DNA of 64,000 nucleotides from Emiliania huxleyi CCMP1516 (GCF_000372725.1 NW_005199770.1:924476-988475), one strand, 5' to 3'. Positions 48,692-59,456 are shown, numbered from the stretch's first letter. A program made the numbers and translations. The notes: generated by a model not told the origin, from the letters alone.

Positions 48692-51600
48692 TCAGCTCGC
48701 CGCCTGTTTTCTCCGCAGCCGCTCGAGCGCCCCCATCGTCTCGCCCGCCCCGCCGCCGCCGATGCCAGCCGAGCCGAACACTTCGGCCGGCACGGCCTTC
48801 TGCTGCACCTGCAGCGGCGCGTCGTCGTCGTCGTCGTCGTCGATGTCGATCTCCTCGCTCGCGCCGGCGCCGCCCGCCGCGCCGCCCGCCGCCGGCCCGT
48901 CCGCGTAGTAGCCGACCCCCTTGTCGCCCCGCTTGAAGACGTACCCCGGCCTCGCGCCGCTAAAGGCGGACGACGGCACGAAGTCGCCCGACGCCGCGGC
49001 GCCGCCCTCCCAGCCGCCGACCGCCCCGCCCGACACGAAGCCGCCGCCGGCCGCGTCGGTCGCCTCCGCCTCGAGCCTCGCCTGTTCACACCGCCGCGCC
49101 AGTGAAGAGACGCCCCCCACGCCCGCGCGCCGGCTGCTCCTCGCTCCGCGCGCCATCGAGTCGGCGCCCGCCTCCTCCTCGCGCGGCCGCTTGGTGCCGC
49201 CCGCCTCGTTGCCGGGCAGCACGATGGCGCGGTCGGCGAAGGAGGCGCGCACCGTCCGCTTGAGGCGCAGCATCTCGCGGAAGGTGTCCTCGTTGCCGTG
49301 CGACACCTCGAAATCGTGCCACGCCTGCGCGGAGGGCCGCACGCTCGTCGCGGGCACGCGCGTCCGCCACCCCTTCCCTCCGCCCTCAGTGCCGCGCGCG
49401 CCTTCCAGTACGGCGACTCGCCGTCCGCGGAGCCCGCCGCCACGGCCGGGTCCACCTCCTGCGCGCCGTGCATGTAGATGGCGCGCGCGCGGTCGATCTC
49501 GCCTGGCGGCCCGGGCCAGAGGCGGGCGTTGGCGGGGCAAGGGGGGGGGCAGCGGAGGCGGAGGGGCGTGGGCAGGCGAGCGGCAAGCTGGGAGAGCGGG
49601 GTCCGTGGCTCTCGCCGGCCGGGCGGGTGAGCTGACCAAGCTTGCGCTCGAGGTATCTCGGGTGCATCTTGAGTGCATCTCTCGGGTGCATCTCGGGCCT
49701 CACCGAGCTTGCGCTCGAGGTTGGCGTAGCGAAGGCAGAAGGAGGGAGCCTCGCTGCTGGGCAGCGCGCCGATGGCAGCCTGCGGGGAGAAGGGAAGGGG
49801 TGAGGGCGAGGGTCCGGGCGCGCGCGGCAACTCGCGCGGCGGCGGCGGCCTCGTAGATGTCGCGCGTCTTAGTGACGCCAAAGTATTCCGCCGCCTTTGC
49901 GATGTAGAGCTGGTAGACGCTCGCTCGCTTCTCGAGCGCGACGGCGCCGGCGGCGCGGTCGTAGACGGCCATCGCGTTGCGCGCGAGGCCGTGCGCCTGC
50001 AAGGAGGGGGGCCGCAAAGAGAGGGGGTCGGAGCGGGGGGTGCGGGGCGGGAGGAGAGAGGGCGGGAGAGAGGGGGGGGGGGGGGGTTCAGGGACGGGTC
50101 TGGGGCGGGTCGGGGTAGGGAGGCGAGCGGGCGCCTCTTCGAACTTAGCGTAGAGAAGGTAGAGCTGGTGCACCGACTCGACGGGGCAGCCGTCAAGTGC
50201 CTGCCCGAGGGATCGGGCGAGGTCAGACGAGATCTTGCGAGACGTCTCGGCAGTCAAGCGCCCGCTCGAGGAGGCCGCGACCGCATCTCGACTGTATCTC
50301 GGCGATGTCTCTGGCTCCCTCTCGGCCGCATCTCGGCCGAATCTCGCCTGCTCGAAGAGGTCGCGGCCGCGCTCGAGCTTTGCGCCGCCGAAGCGCGCGG
50401 TGAACTTAGTGAGGTAGCTCAGCCAGAGGGGGAGCGCGTGCGGGTACTTGAAGAGGGCGACGCCCTTCTCGTACGCCTGGCGAGGCGAGGGGAGGTGTGT
50501 GCGGAGCGGTTGTGCTGCTCTCGAACCGCTCTCAGGCGCTCTCGGGCCGCTCTCTGGTCCTCTCTGGTCCCCTCTGCTGCTGCTGCTGCTGCGCTGCTAG
50601 CTGCTGCTAGCTGCTGCTAGCTGCTGCTAGCTGCTGCTAGCTGCTGCTAGCTGCTGCTAGCTGCTGCTAGCTGCTGCTAGCTGCTGCTAGCTGCTGCTAG
50701 CTGCTGCTAGCTGCGCTGCTGCTGCTGCAGCTGCTGCTAGCTGCTCGCGGCTACGCCTGTGCGCCTGGAAGGCGAGCTCGAAGTGCTTGTGCTCCTCGAG
50801 GAAGGCGGCGTAGTTGAGGACCAGCTGCGGCGTCACGATCCGCAGCTCGATCATCTTGTCGTACGTCACGCGCGTCGGCTCGAACCCGGCGAGTGACTCT
50901 TGCAGGTCGGCGTAGAAGGCCCAGAGCTTGGTGAACTTATACAGCCGGTCCTGCACCGGCCCCTCCTTCTCCTTTGCGCGGCGCGACGCGGGCGGCACCG
51001 CCGTCGCCTCGGCGAGCACGGCGAGCGCTTCCGGGTACTTTTTGTGGCGCAGCTCCATCTCGCTCCACCCCATCCAGATCGAGGCGAGCTCGTCGACGCT
51101 CTTGTACGGTACCAGCGTCGCCTGCGGGCGGAGGGCGGAGGGCGGAGGGGAGGTGAAAACAAGGGCCCCTCCCGCGGCGACGTCGGCTCCCTCTCGGCTC
51201 CCTCTCGGCTCCCTCTCGGCTGGGACTCGGCTGGGTCTCGGCTGGGTCTCGGCTGGGTCTCGGCTGGGCCTCGCCTTGCGGAGGATGGCGCGCGCATTCT
51301 TGATGTCGCCGTGCGACTCGTAGAACTTTGCGAACCCGAGCCAGAGGGAGGAGGGCCGACCGACGGCGCGGCGCGGGTCGACCTACAGCAGGGCGCAGAG
51401 ACGCCGTCGTGGACAGTGCAGGGAAGGGGGCCGGCTCGGCGAGGGTGGTGTGGGCGTGCCGTCTTGACTGCGGCGGCGTAGGTCTGGATCGCCTTTGCGG
51501 GCGAGGCCTCGAAGAGGGAGGCGCGCTTGAGCCACTCGTGCACGGAGTGCGGGTTCTGCCGCAGCAGCACCTTCGTGACACACGACTCATGCTCAATGAG

Positions 51601-53020
51601 GGGGCTAGCGGCTCCCAACGAGACTGTCTGCGGCGGCAGCACCGACGAGAGCAGCTCGGGCCGCCGCTCCATCAGCCGCTCGAGCCGCTCGAGCCGCATG
51701 TCGAGCTCGAGCGTCGTCGCCGCCGCCGCCTTCGAGGCCTCGGCCGAGGCGCCGCCCGACTCGGCGGCGGCGAGGTCTGCTGCGGCTTGCTGCTGCGCTT
51801 GCCGCTCGATGAGGGCGGTGATGAGGGACTCTTCGAACTGGGAGTAGGCGTCGAAGACCATCGAAAAGTCGCGCACCTGGGGGAGGGGGGTGGGGGGGGG
51901 TTGCACCAGCTTGTGGCGCGACTTTCCTCGCAGCGAGACGAACCCCTCCCGGTTGAGGACCTGCGAGGGGAGAGGCAAGGAGTGAGGCCGGGGGGAGGAG
52001 GAGGCAGCTGCGACGAGTCGCCTCGTGGCTCGACTGCCTCTGCCAGCTTGAGCCTGCTGCCTCCGACACACTCTCGCGGCTCTCTCTCGGCTCTCTCTCT
52101 CGGCTCTCCCTCGAGCGCCTCTGCCAGCTTGAGCGCTGCCTCCGAGACGCGTCCGATCTGCATCAGGTAGTCGATGTACTCCTCGACCTGACCACAGGGC
52201 ACGCGGTGTGAAGCACGCCTCTCTTCTGAGCAGCCACTCGAGGCGGCCTTCACCGCGTCCGAGTCGAACTGCAGGTACCTGCGAGACAAGGGGCAGGGGG
52301 GGGTGGGGGGGGGGGGTTCCTCTGCGTCGGCCTTTGCCAGCAGGGGCGGGAGGGTGAGGACGGTAGGATGGCAGGGGCGGGAGGGGGAGGACGGCAAGCG
52401 CAGACGCCGCGGCAGTCCGCCCCCGCGAGCCCTTCCGGGGAGTCGCGCGAGCGGAGTCGCGCGGGCGACAGCCGGTGCGCGCGCGCCGGAACTCTCTCGC
52501 TCTCTCTCTCTCTCTCTCGGCGGCTCCCCGCGCGCCTCTTGTAGATGCGGACGGCGGCCTCCGGCACGGGGCTCGCCTTTGCGTACGGCAGGTAGAGCTT
52601 CCAGATGCGCTCGTGCTGCGTGACCGGCAGCGCGCGCAGCGCGCGGTCGAAGGCGCGCCGCGTCGTCGTGTGCGCGTGCTGCGCGGCCAGGATCTCGAGG
52701 TAGTCGAGCCAGATGCGCGGCATCTTGTGCATGTAGACGAGCGCCCGCTCGTACACGGCGTTGAGGCGCGCGTGCGCGGGGTGTCCGGGCTCCTTGGCCT
52801 TGCACTGCGCCCGCCGGTCCGCCAGGTACGCGTGCCAGATCTTGTAGCAGCCCGGCAGGTACTTGAGTGCCCGCTCGGCGATGAGGTTGCGCTGCCGCGC
52901 CGGCGAGCGCTTCTTGGCCTCCATGTACCGCCACCAATACTTGAGCGAGTAGGCGTTGCGCAGGATGTCCTCCTCGAAGAGCAGGTCGCTCTCGTCGAGA
53001 TCCATCGGCTGCGCCCCCAT
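48692..53020 (-). CDS. SYF1: Pre-mRNA splicing factor SYF1/XAB2 (HAT-repeat protein), multi-exon
   Basis: Start ATG 53020 (MGAQPMDLDESDLLFEEDIL). Exons can be followed in order by matches to human XAB2: YSLKYWWRYMEAKK, MHKMPRIWLDYLEIL, ALPVTQHERIWKLYL, VEEYIDYLMQIGRVSEAA, VLNREGFVSLRGKS, VRDFSMVFDAYSQFEES, LLRQNPHSVHEWLKRA, LWLGFAKFYESHGDIKNAR, LYKFTKLWAFYADLQESL, NYAAFLEEHKHFELAFQ, AYEKGVALFKYPHALPLWLSYL, QLYLLYAKFEEA, NAMAVYDRAAGAV, CLRYANLERKLGE, WHDFEVSHGNEDTFREMLR, ending in an acidic run and VPAEVFGS. It belongs to the Prp19/NTC complex of the spliceosome. A block of about 60 residues between GKS...LVQ and VRDF expected from XAB2 is absent. Exact exon borders were not all fixed. Confidence 0.88.
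49639..49721 (-). repeat. Exon-end duplication in a SYF1 intron
   Basis: AGCTTGCGCTCGAGGT occurs at 49639-49654 and 49706-49721. The second is the true exon end (LERKLG); the first lies in the intron. Between them the sense strand reads GAGATGCACCCGAGAGATGC and similar GAGAT units. Confidence 0.8.
50601..50710 (-). repeat. Eleven perfect copies of a 10-bp repeat in a SYF1 intron
   Basis: CTGCTGCTAG is repeated perfectly eleven times, with degenerate CTG triplets on both sides. It lies in the intron between FELAFQ and AYEKGV. That intron has a GC donor (CAG|GCGCAC) and CAG|GCG acceptor. On the sense strand each unit is CTAGCAGCAG and so offers three AG dinucleotides. Confidence 0.95.
52036..52146 (-). 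repeat. Exon-end duplication with CGAGAGAG filler in a SYF1 intron
   Basis: GCCTCTGCCAGCTTGAGC plus GCTGCCTCCGA occurs at 52036-52066 and 52117-52146, separated by (GGCTCTCTCTC)n. The downstream copy (on plus) is exon coding for SEAALKLAEALE; the other is intronic. Confidence 0.75.
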
Positions 53021-53355
53021 GAACGTACACCGCGGCGCCGCGTGCCGAGGAGAAGCACCGCCAGCCAGGTTCGTTGTGAAGAGCTGGGGCGCGCCACCCA
53101 AGAGCCTACCTAGGAGAGAGAGAGAGAGAAAACCGCCAATGGCCGTTATCCGTTAGTGCGGACGTCGCCGCGGCTCGCCTCTGCCGCGGCGGCTGCTGCG
53201 CGCACGCGGCGGCGCCGCTCTCTCGCGAGACGGCTGGCGACGCGGCTCGCCGCCGACGTACGGTGCGCTCGTCCGACGGTCCGCAGCGTGGCGTGCGCGG
53301 CGCTGAGCGCCGCTCTGCGAGCGCCTCTGCGCCTGCACTGCCTGTCTCTGTTGCT

Positions 53356-53618
53356 GTTGGTGGTGGTGGTGCTGCTGCTGCTGGTGCCGATGCTGCTGCT
53401 GGCGCGGCGCGGCTGTGCGACTGGGCTCGACGCGCGCGTCGCGAGCGTCTGACGCGGCGGGCGGCGTCGGGCAGGTGCGCTTCTCTCTCGGGTGGTGGTG
53501 GCGGTGCTGCTGCTGCTGCTGGTGGTGCAGATGCTGCTGCTGGTGCGGCGCGGCTCTCCGACGCGACTCGATGCGCGCGTCGCGGCTATCTGACGCGGCG
53601 GGCGGCGTCGCGGGCGGC
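53356..53618 (+). repeat. Imperfect 140-bp tandem duplication rich in CTG
   Basis: Two copies, about 53356-53480 and 53499-53618, each run from (GGT)n-(GCT)n through a GCGGCGCGGCT segment to GTCTGACGCGGCGGGCGGCGT. Open frames over them are a consequence of the repeats. Located just upstream of the SYF1 start. Confidence 0.7.
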
Positions 53619-53659
53619 AGCGGTGGCGGCTCGCGGGTGGAGGTGGAGGCTGGTGGCTG

Positions 53660-55520
53660 TGGTGGACTTTGAGTTTATTTCATGGTCGTGTACGGGGACC
53701 GGGGGGTCAACCGGGAGGCAGGGGGTTCAACCAGGCGACGGAGGACCGTGGGCCATCGCGGGGACGGGTCCGTCCGGAGGGCGAACCCGATAGATCCGGA
53801 TGGTCTTCACGCCGGTGGGTGGCACCGAGGCGTCTTGGACGCTCAGCTCTACCTTAAGCTCCTGAGGGGCGCGTGGTTGTAACCACGTAGTATGACTACA
53901 ACCCACCACAGACACCCTCCCCCACTCCTCACGTGTGTTCACACCCTCTCCCTCTCCTCTCTCCTCTCTCTCTCTCTCTCTCCTCTCTCTCCTCTTGTCT
54001 GTGCTGTCTGCCTGACTCAGGCACTCAATCTGCCGATGCGTGATTGTGTGTGGGCTGCTCCGAGGGGGCCCTCTGTGCGATCCGACGGGTAGGGGGGCTG
54101 TGCCCGGGCGGTGTCCGGTGTGGAGTCCCCTTCTGATCCCGCCTGGGATGTTGGGTGTGAGGTTGTGGCGGCTTCGATCCCAAGGGGGGGAGCTGATCCC
54201 ACTCAATAACCAACTCTCAGGGGCAGTAGGTGGGCGAGCTTCAGGCACGCTCATCTCGATCGTCAAGACGTTGCTACGCGCGGTCTTCCGCGGGGGGAGC
54301 TGCGTCGACGGGTGCGGGACCGCGGCGCAGCCAGTGCCGTGGCGATGCCTCCGGCTGTTTGCGGCGGGCGGCTTGCTGCTCGCGGCGATGGCGAAAAACT
54401 CGTCTCGCCACACGCCAAGGGCTTATGCTCTGGCGAGACGTGAGGCGCATGCGCCCAGGAGGGGAGGGGGCATGTGTAACGACACTGCTAGAGATGCCTT
54501 TCGGGGCCCAGAGATAAAACTTCTGTGATGCCATGCGTGACCTAGTAGTGTCCCCAGCTATGGGCGTGTCCACGTTGGAGCCAGGTGTGGTGTGGGCGCG
54601 AGAATAGCTCCGCCGTTCATGGAGGCAACCGATGCGAGTCGACTGGTGTGTGTCGTCGTGGTTTCGTATCAAGAATTCTCTCTCTCTCTCAGCCTACCTA
54701 GGTAGGTAGGTGCGGATCGGCAAGAGCGCAATCGATCTTTTTGCCCTCTATCACCTTGGGTTGTAAGAACTTGAAACACACCACGCAGGGGCACAGCAAG
54801 CACGGATAGCCGTTGAGGAGAAAGGGCGTAAGGTGTACGCGCCACCTCCCGCGAGCGCGGCGGGATCGGAATTGCGGCCGGAGGGAAGGGCGAGCCGCCG
54901 CCGCCGCCGCCATATACCATCAGCGACGAAAAACCGCGGCTCGCCCCAAACGCAGGCGCTGGATCGGCAGTAGGGCTTGGGCGGCGCAGCGTAGGCCTCG
55001 AGCCACACGAGTCGCCGACAACCCCCCCTCATCGACGTGATGGCCGCACCCGCTGCCGGCCGATGCAAGCTGCCGCCTCCACCGCACCAGCGATACTGGC
55101 CGCGGCTCGCCGCCACGCGCCGGCTCGGAAGAGGGGCTATCGGCGCACGGCGGCGCAGCAGAGCGGCATGCGTCGTCATTCGAGCAGCACCAGGTCCCCT
55201 CTTCGACGTGACGGCCGCTCCCGGAGCCGGCCGGTGCGCGCCCGACCCACGCCCCCTCTCGCACCCCCCCCGATCCCCCTGCGCGGCGCCCCCTCCACTG
55301 CGCGCCGGCTCGAGCGCCTATTGCCAAATCGCGACTTTCGAGCGCAGTGCGTGCGCCCCACACGTCACGCGAGCGCAGGAGAGTTTGCGGCAGAGCAGTA
55401 CCGTGTACTAGCCGGAGGCATCGCGCCGAAAACCCCGCGCATTCCGCCCCAACAGAGGCTGCAGGAGGCAGATGGCCAATAGCGACGATCGTTACGAAAT
55501 GTACCTAGGTAGCGTCACCG
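53660..55520. other. Gene-poor region
   Basis: Overlapping open frames on both strands (53727-54413, 54040-54528, 54751-55179, 55037-55482) show no domain, no clear start context and no frame continuity. CT tracts lie at 53946-53995 and 54675-54692. I see no gene I can support. Confidence 0.4.
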
Positions 55521-56140
55521 GGAGCTCTACGTGCAGGATGCAGGATGCAGAATGCGGAATGCAAAAACTCACCCACAGCCAGAAGAGAGCGGACAGAGTA
55601 CCGATGCAGGATGCAGGTGCAGAATGCAAAAACTCGCCCAATACAGGTAGGAGAGGCCAAAAAAAGAGTCGTACAGAATGCACAATGCCGGTGCAGAATA
55701 CAGAATCCCACCCAAGAGTGCACTGAGTGTGCAGAGAGAGAGGGTCTGTATGGTGCAGATGCTCTCTATACAGACTGCAACCTGCATGCAACATGTCTCA
55801 GCAAAAAAAAAGTTTTCCGCGGAAATCACGATGTCAACCCTCCCCAAATGGGTGATCTGATGCTTGTAGAGGGCTTGAGAGTGGCCTGCCATGTCACAAG
55901 AAGGACTGTGGTTGCAGGAGAGAGTACCACCAACCATCCACTCTAGTTGGTATAGTACCCACCTTCACCCATCGAGTGATTTCTTTTTTAGTTTCCCATA
56001 ATGTGTGGCAGCCAGCTGGCTGTGTGTCTTGTGAGCTTGTTTGTGTCTGTGTGTCGCTCGTGCGTGTCGTCATCATCTGTCTCGCGTCCACCCACACCGC
56101 GTTGGTGTCCAGTCCGAGCCTGGCTGTTCTTCACCTTTCT
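55521..56140. other. Repeat-derived region
   Basis: 55530-55640 has imperfect AGGATGCAG/AATGCAAAAACTC units. The reverse copy of the 29338 repeat is at 55799-55835. The remainder has no coding signal. Confidence 0.45.
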
Positions 56141-56190
56141 ACCTACCTACCTCCCATAAGTAAGGTAGGTAGGTAGGTAGGTAGGTAGGG
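56139..56190. repeat. CTAC/GTAG hairpin
   Basis: CTACCTACCTACCTCCCAT is followed within a few bases by seven GGTA units, so the transcript would fold into a stable stem-loop. A smaller version (CCTACCTAGGTAGGTAGG) is at 54697-54714. Confidence 0.75.
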
Positions 56191-56228
56191 GCAGGGCAGG
56201 GGCCAGCCGGGTTTTTGCAGAATTTCAG

Positions 56229-56354
56229 CTGGCGAGTAGAGGCCCCGCCCACCCAGGGTACCCCTCTCGAGGGACCCATTGGGTATTTCGAGGCCTCGCC
56301 GGGGCTCTGCTCCAAGAGACCTCGGGAGAGCGTGCGTGTGCCTCTACTCGCCAG
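56229..56354. mobile_element. 126-bp MITE with 14-bp inverted repeats and 9-bp target duplication
   Basis: Terminal repeats CTGGCGAGTAGAGG (56229-56242) and the perfect reverse complement at 56341-56354. Direct 9-bp duplications GAATTTCAG flank it at 56220-56228 and 56355-56363. No coding capacity. A 9-bp duplication suggests a Mutator-like family. A related truncated copy is at 45169-45225. The right end is 61 bp upstream of the GH3 start codon, so the element may supply promoter sequence. Confidence 0.9.
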
Positions 56355-56414
56355 GAATTTCAGCATGAGTGCCTCACAAGCAAAAAGAATCACGCGTGCC
56401 TCACCGAAGCAACG

Positions 56415-58883
56415 ATGCCACGGCGCCTGGCCCCGACTTTGCTCATGTTGAGGATGTTCACTTCTTCGACTCTGGCGGCTCGCGACGTAATGAATCAGCT
56501 GTGGTCCGAGCCCATCAATGGCCGGAACGGCTGCTGCCGCACATCCAGCGACGGCGTGCAGTCGGGCGCGCGTGACAGCTTCACCAAGCGGCCGGCCACG
56601 AGTCTGGACGAGTGCATGTCGCGCTGTGCCACAATCCCCACCGAGTGCACCGCAATCGAGTTCAACAAAGGGAGGAGCAGCTGCGAGGTGCACCGCTCGC
56701 CGGATGTGGCGTTCTCGGCGCCAGGCACAGCGTGCGTCTGCCTTCTCTTTCGCACTCTCACGCCGCCGCAGCCGCCGCAGCCGCCGCCGCCGCCGCAGCC
56801 GCCGCCGACGCCTCCGCCAGGGCCGGCCCTGCCCCCTCGACCACCGCCACCCCCTCGTCCGCCGTCCATGTCGCTGGTGGAGAAGGTCGAGGGGCTGCTG
56901 GGCCAGATGACGCTGCGAGAGAAGATCGGCCAGATGCTGCAGCTGGTCGAGTACATGAGCGGCGTCGAGGCCGTGGCAGACGGCAGCTGGGGAGACTCAT
57001 CTCTCGGTTCGGTCCTCTACTCGGGAGGACTCCCCTCCGTCGGCTCGCTCCGAGAGCGGTCGGCGCGGCTTCAGCGCGCTGCCCGCCGCCACCGGCTCGG
57101 CATCCCGCTGCTAATTGGGGTGGACGCTGTGCACGGCCACGCCCAGGCGCGCGGGACGACCGTCTTCCCCCACAACATCGGCCTCGGCTGCGCGCGTAAC
57201 GAGTCGCTCGCGCGGCAGCTCGCCGAGGCGACGTCGCTGGAGGTGGCCGCGTGCGGGATCAACTGGGTATTTGGGCCGTGCGTCGCCGCCGCGCAGGACG
57301 ACCGGTGGGGCCGCACCTATGAGGCGTTCTCCTCGGATACGGAGCTCGTGAGTCGGCTCGGGGAGGCGCAGGTGCGCGGGCTGCAGGAGTCACCCACTCC
57401 CGTGGCGGCGTGCGCAAAGCACCTCGCCGCCGACGGCGCGACCCAGCACGGCCGCGACCAAGGGGACGCGGTTCTCAGCGAGGCGGAGTTGCAGGCGCAC
57501 TTGCGGCCGTACCGCGCCGCGGTCCAGGCGGGCGCGCTCACCGTGATGGTGTCGTTCTCCTCCATCAACGGCCGCCCCGCGCACGGGAACCGCTGGCTCG
57601 TCACGCAGTTCCTAAAGCGCGAGCTGGGCTTTGAGGGGCTGGTCGTCTCCGACTGGGGGGGCATCAACAAACTGCCGGGCAGCGCCGAGCAGCAGTTCGC
57701 CGCCGGGATCAACGCGGGCATCGATTTGGTGATGCTGCCCGGGACGAATGCTCCGGGAACCTGGAACCAAGCGACGTCGGGGCCGTGGCGGGCGTTTGTC
57801 GACAGCGTCGAGCGCTCGGTGAAGACTGGCCGCATCAGCCTCGAGAGAATAGACGCGGCGGTCCGCCGCGTGTTGCGAGTCAAGGGGAAGCTAGGCTTGC
57901 TCGCCGCAGACGCGGGCGGGACAGCCGCCCTCCGCCCGCCTTCCTCCAAGCACCTGGCGGCGGCGGCGGCGGCCGAACCCAAACAGCTCGCGCCTTTGGT
58001 GCGCAGCAAGTGGCACCGGGCCTTGGCGGAGGAGGCTGCCGCACACTCCGCAGTGCTGCTGAAGCATGATGGCGCTTTGCCGCTCTCACCGACCGCCTCT
58101 GTGCTTGTCGCGTGCCGTGGCGGTCGTTCGCTCGGCCGGCAGATGGGCGGCTGGTCGCTGTCCTGGCAGGGGACGACGCGGGATGAGGGGTTGGGCACGA
58201 ACGTCTACGACGGCTTCCGCGCCAGAGCCGGCAGGGCAGGCTGCGAGGCGTGCGTTTCCTTCTCGGTACGGAGCGGGGGGACGCCGACTCGGGCGACGTG
58301 GCCATCGCCGTCGTCTCTGAAGACCCGTACGCCGAGGGAGTCGGCGACCGAGCCAGATCGCCGGTGCCCATGCACGGGGCCGACCACGCGTGCCTGGACA
58401 ACCTGATGAAGCGACGGTCGAGCCGGCCGGTCATCCTCGTCGCAATCTCTGGCCGCCCCGTCGACATCTCCGAGTTTGCCGCCGCTCGAGTGTCATCATC
58501 GCCTCGTTCGTCCCCGGCAGCGAGGGAGGGAGCGCGATCGCCTCGCTCGTCTACGGTGACCGGCCCTTCAAGGGGCGCCTCTGCCGCGCGTGGGGCGAAC
58601 ACTGGTCGCTTGGCTTCGGGTTGCGTCTTGAGCCTCCGCCAGCGGCGCCGCCCCCTCCCCAGGAGCCCTCCCCGCCGAAAGTGCCGGTATTCCGCCTCCT
58701 CCGCCCCGCGCCGCCGCCGCCGCCGCCGCCGCCGCCCTCGCCGCCTCCCCCGTCGCCGCCTCCGCCTCCCCCATCGGACCCGGCATCGGTGTCTTCGTCC
58801 TCGGCCGCCGTCGCGCCGTCTGATGCCGCGCCACCCAAGACCAAGACGCCGCCGCCGCCACCCGCGCCGCCGCCGCCGCCGCC

Positions 58884-58917
<34 letters not shown>

Positions 58918-59456
58918 GTGGGCAAACGGAGGGCCGCGACCCGACCCGAAAGACGAAATCACGCGCGCTTGTTCGTCTTTTCTAGGTGCAGATGTGGGTG
59001 TTCCCTTTTCTCCAGCCCCCTGTCCCCGACACCTCCCTCTCGTTGAACGTCGGGCTCATCGGCGGTGTGGCTTTTGGCCTCGCGCTCTTGGCGGTGCTCG
59101 GCCGTCCTCTGCGGGGCGCCGAGAACACGGAATCAACGCGGCGGAGACTTCTGTTTCTAGGTGTTGCGCCGCGTCCTCTGCGGGGGCGGCAGGAAGAAGC
59201 AAGCCCGGGTGCCGCCGTCCGACGCGGCCGAGTGGAAGGTGTGATATTACCTTGGACTGCCCGAGATTAAGCGAGATTGCCCGAGATTGCCCGAGATTGC
59301 ATTGGGAGCCTCCCCCGGCCACTCCTCTCTGCTCCCCTCTGCCCCCCTCTGCTCCCCTCTGCAGCCCCTCACGCTGGAGGCTTCACCGTATAGGCGCCGA
59401 ACAGCTTCACTGACAGTGATCGGCGGCACGCCAAGGCGTCCGGCTTCTCCATGTAG
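56415..59456 (+). CDS. Membrane-anchored GH3 glycoside hydrolase, two apparent frameshifts
   Basis: ATG 56415 gives a signal-like start (RRLAPTLLMLRMFTSS), a Cys-rich PAN/apple-like domain (about 35-110), a Pro tract, then the GH3 barrel: LREKIGQMLQLVEY, LIGVDAVHGHAQ, TVFPHNIGLG, ACAKHLAADGAT, and nucleophile Asp413 in VSDWGGINK. After about 58275 the homology moves one frame (SGDVAIAVVSEDPYAEGVGD), and again near 58490 (VIIASFVPGSEGGSAIA); each needs one extra base, the first in a G6 run. A long Pro-rich stalk and, after introns 58918-58985, 59094-59160 and 59239-59393, a helix (VGLIGGVAFGLALLA) and basic tail follow. It is a cell-surface beta-glucosidase or related enzyme. Confidence 0.8.

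Noticed and set aside
50601-50710. Regular repeat array considered as CRISPR
   Set aside because: Units are 10 bp with no spacers, inside a eukaryotic intron: a minisatellite.
53156-53793. Leu/Ala-rich frame that looks like a membrane protein
   Set aside because: The hydrophobicity comes from translating (CTG)n and the sequence is an imperfect tandem duplication.
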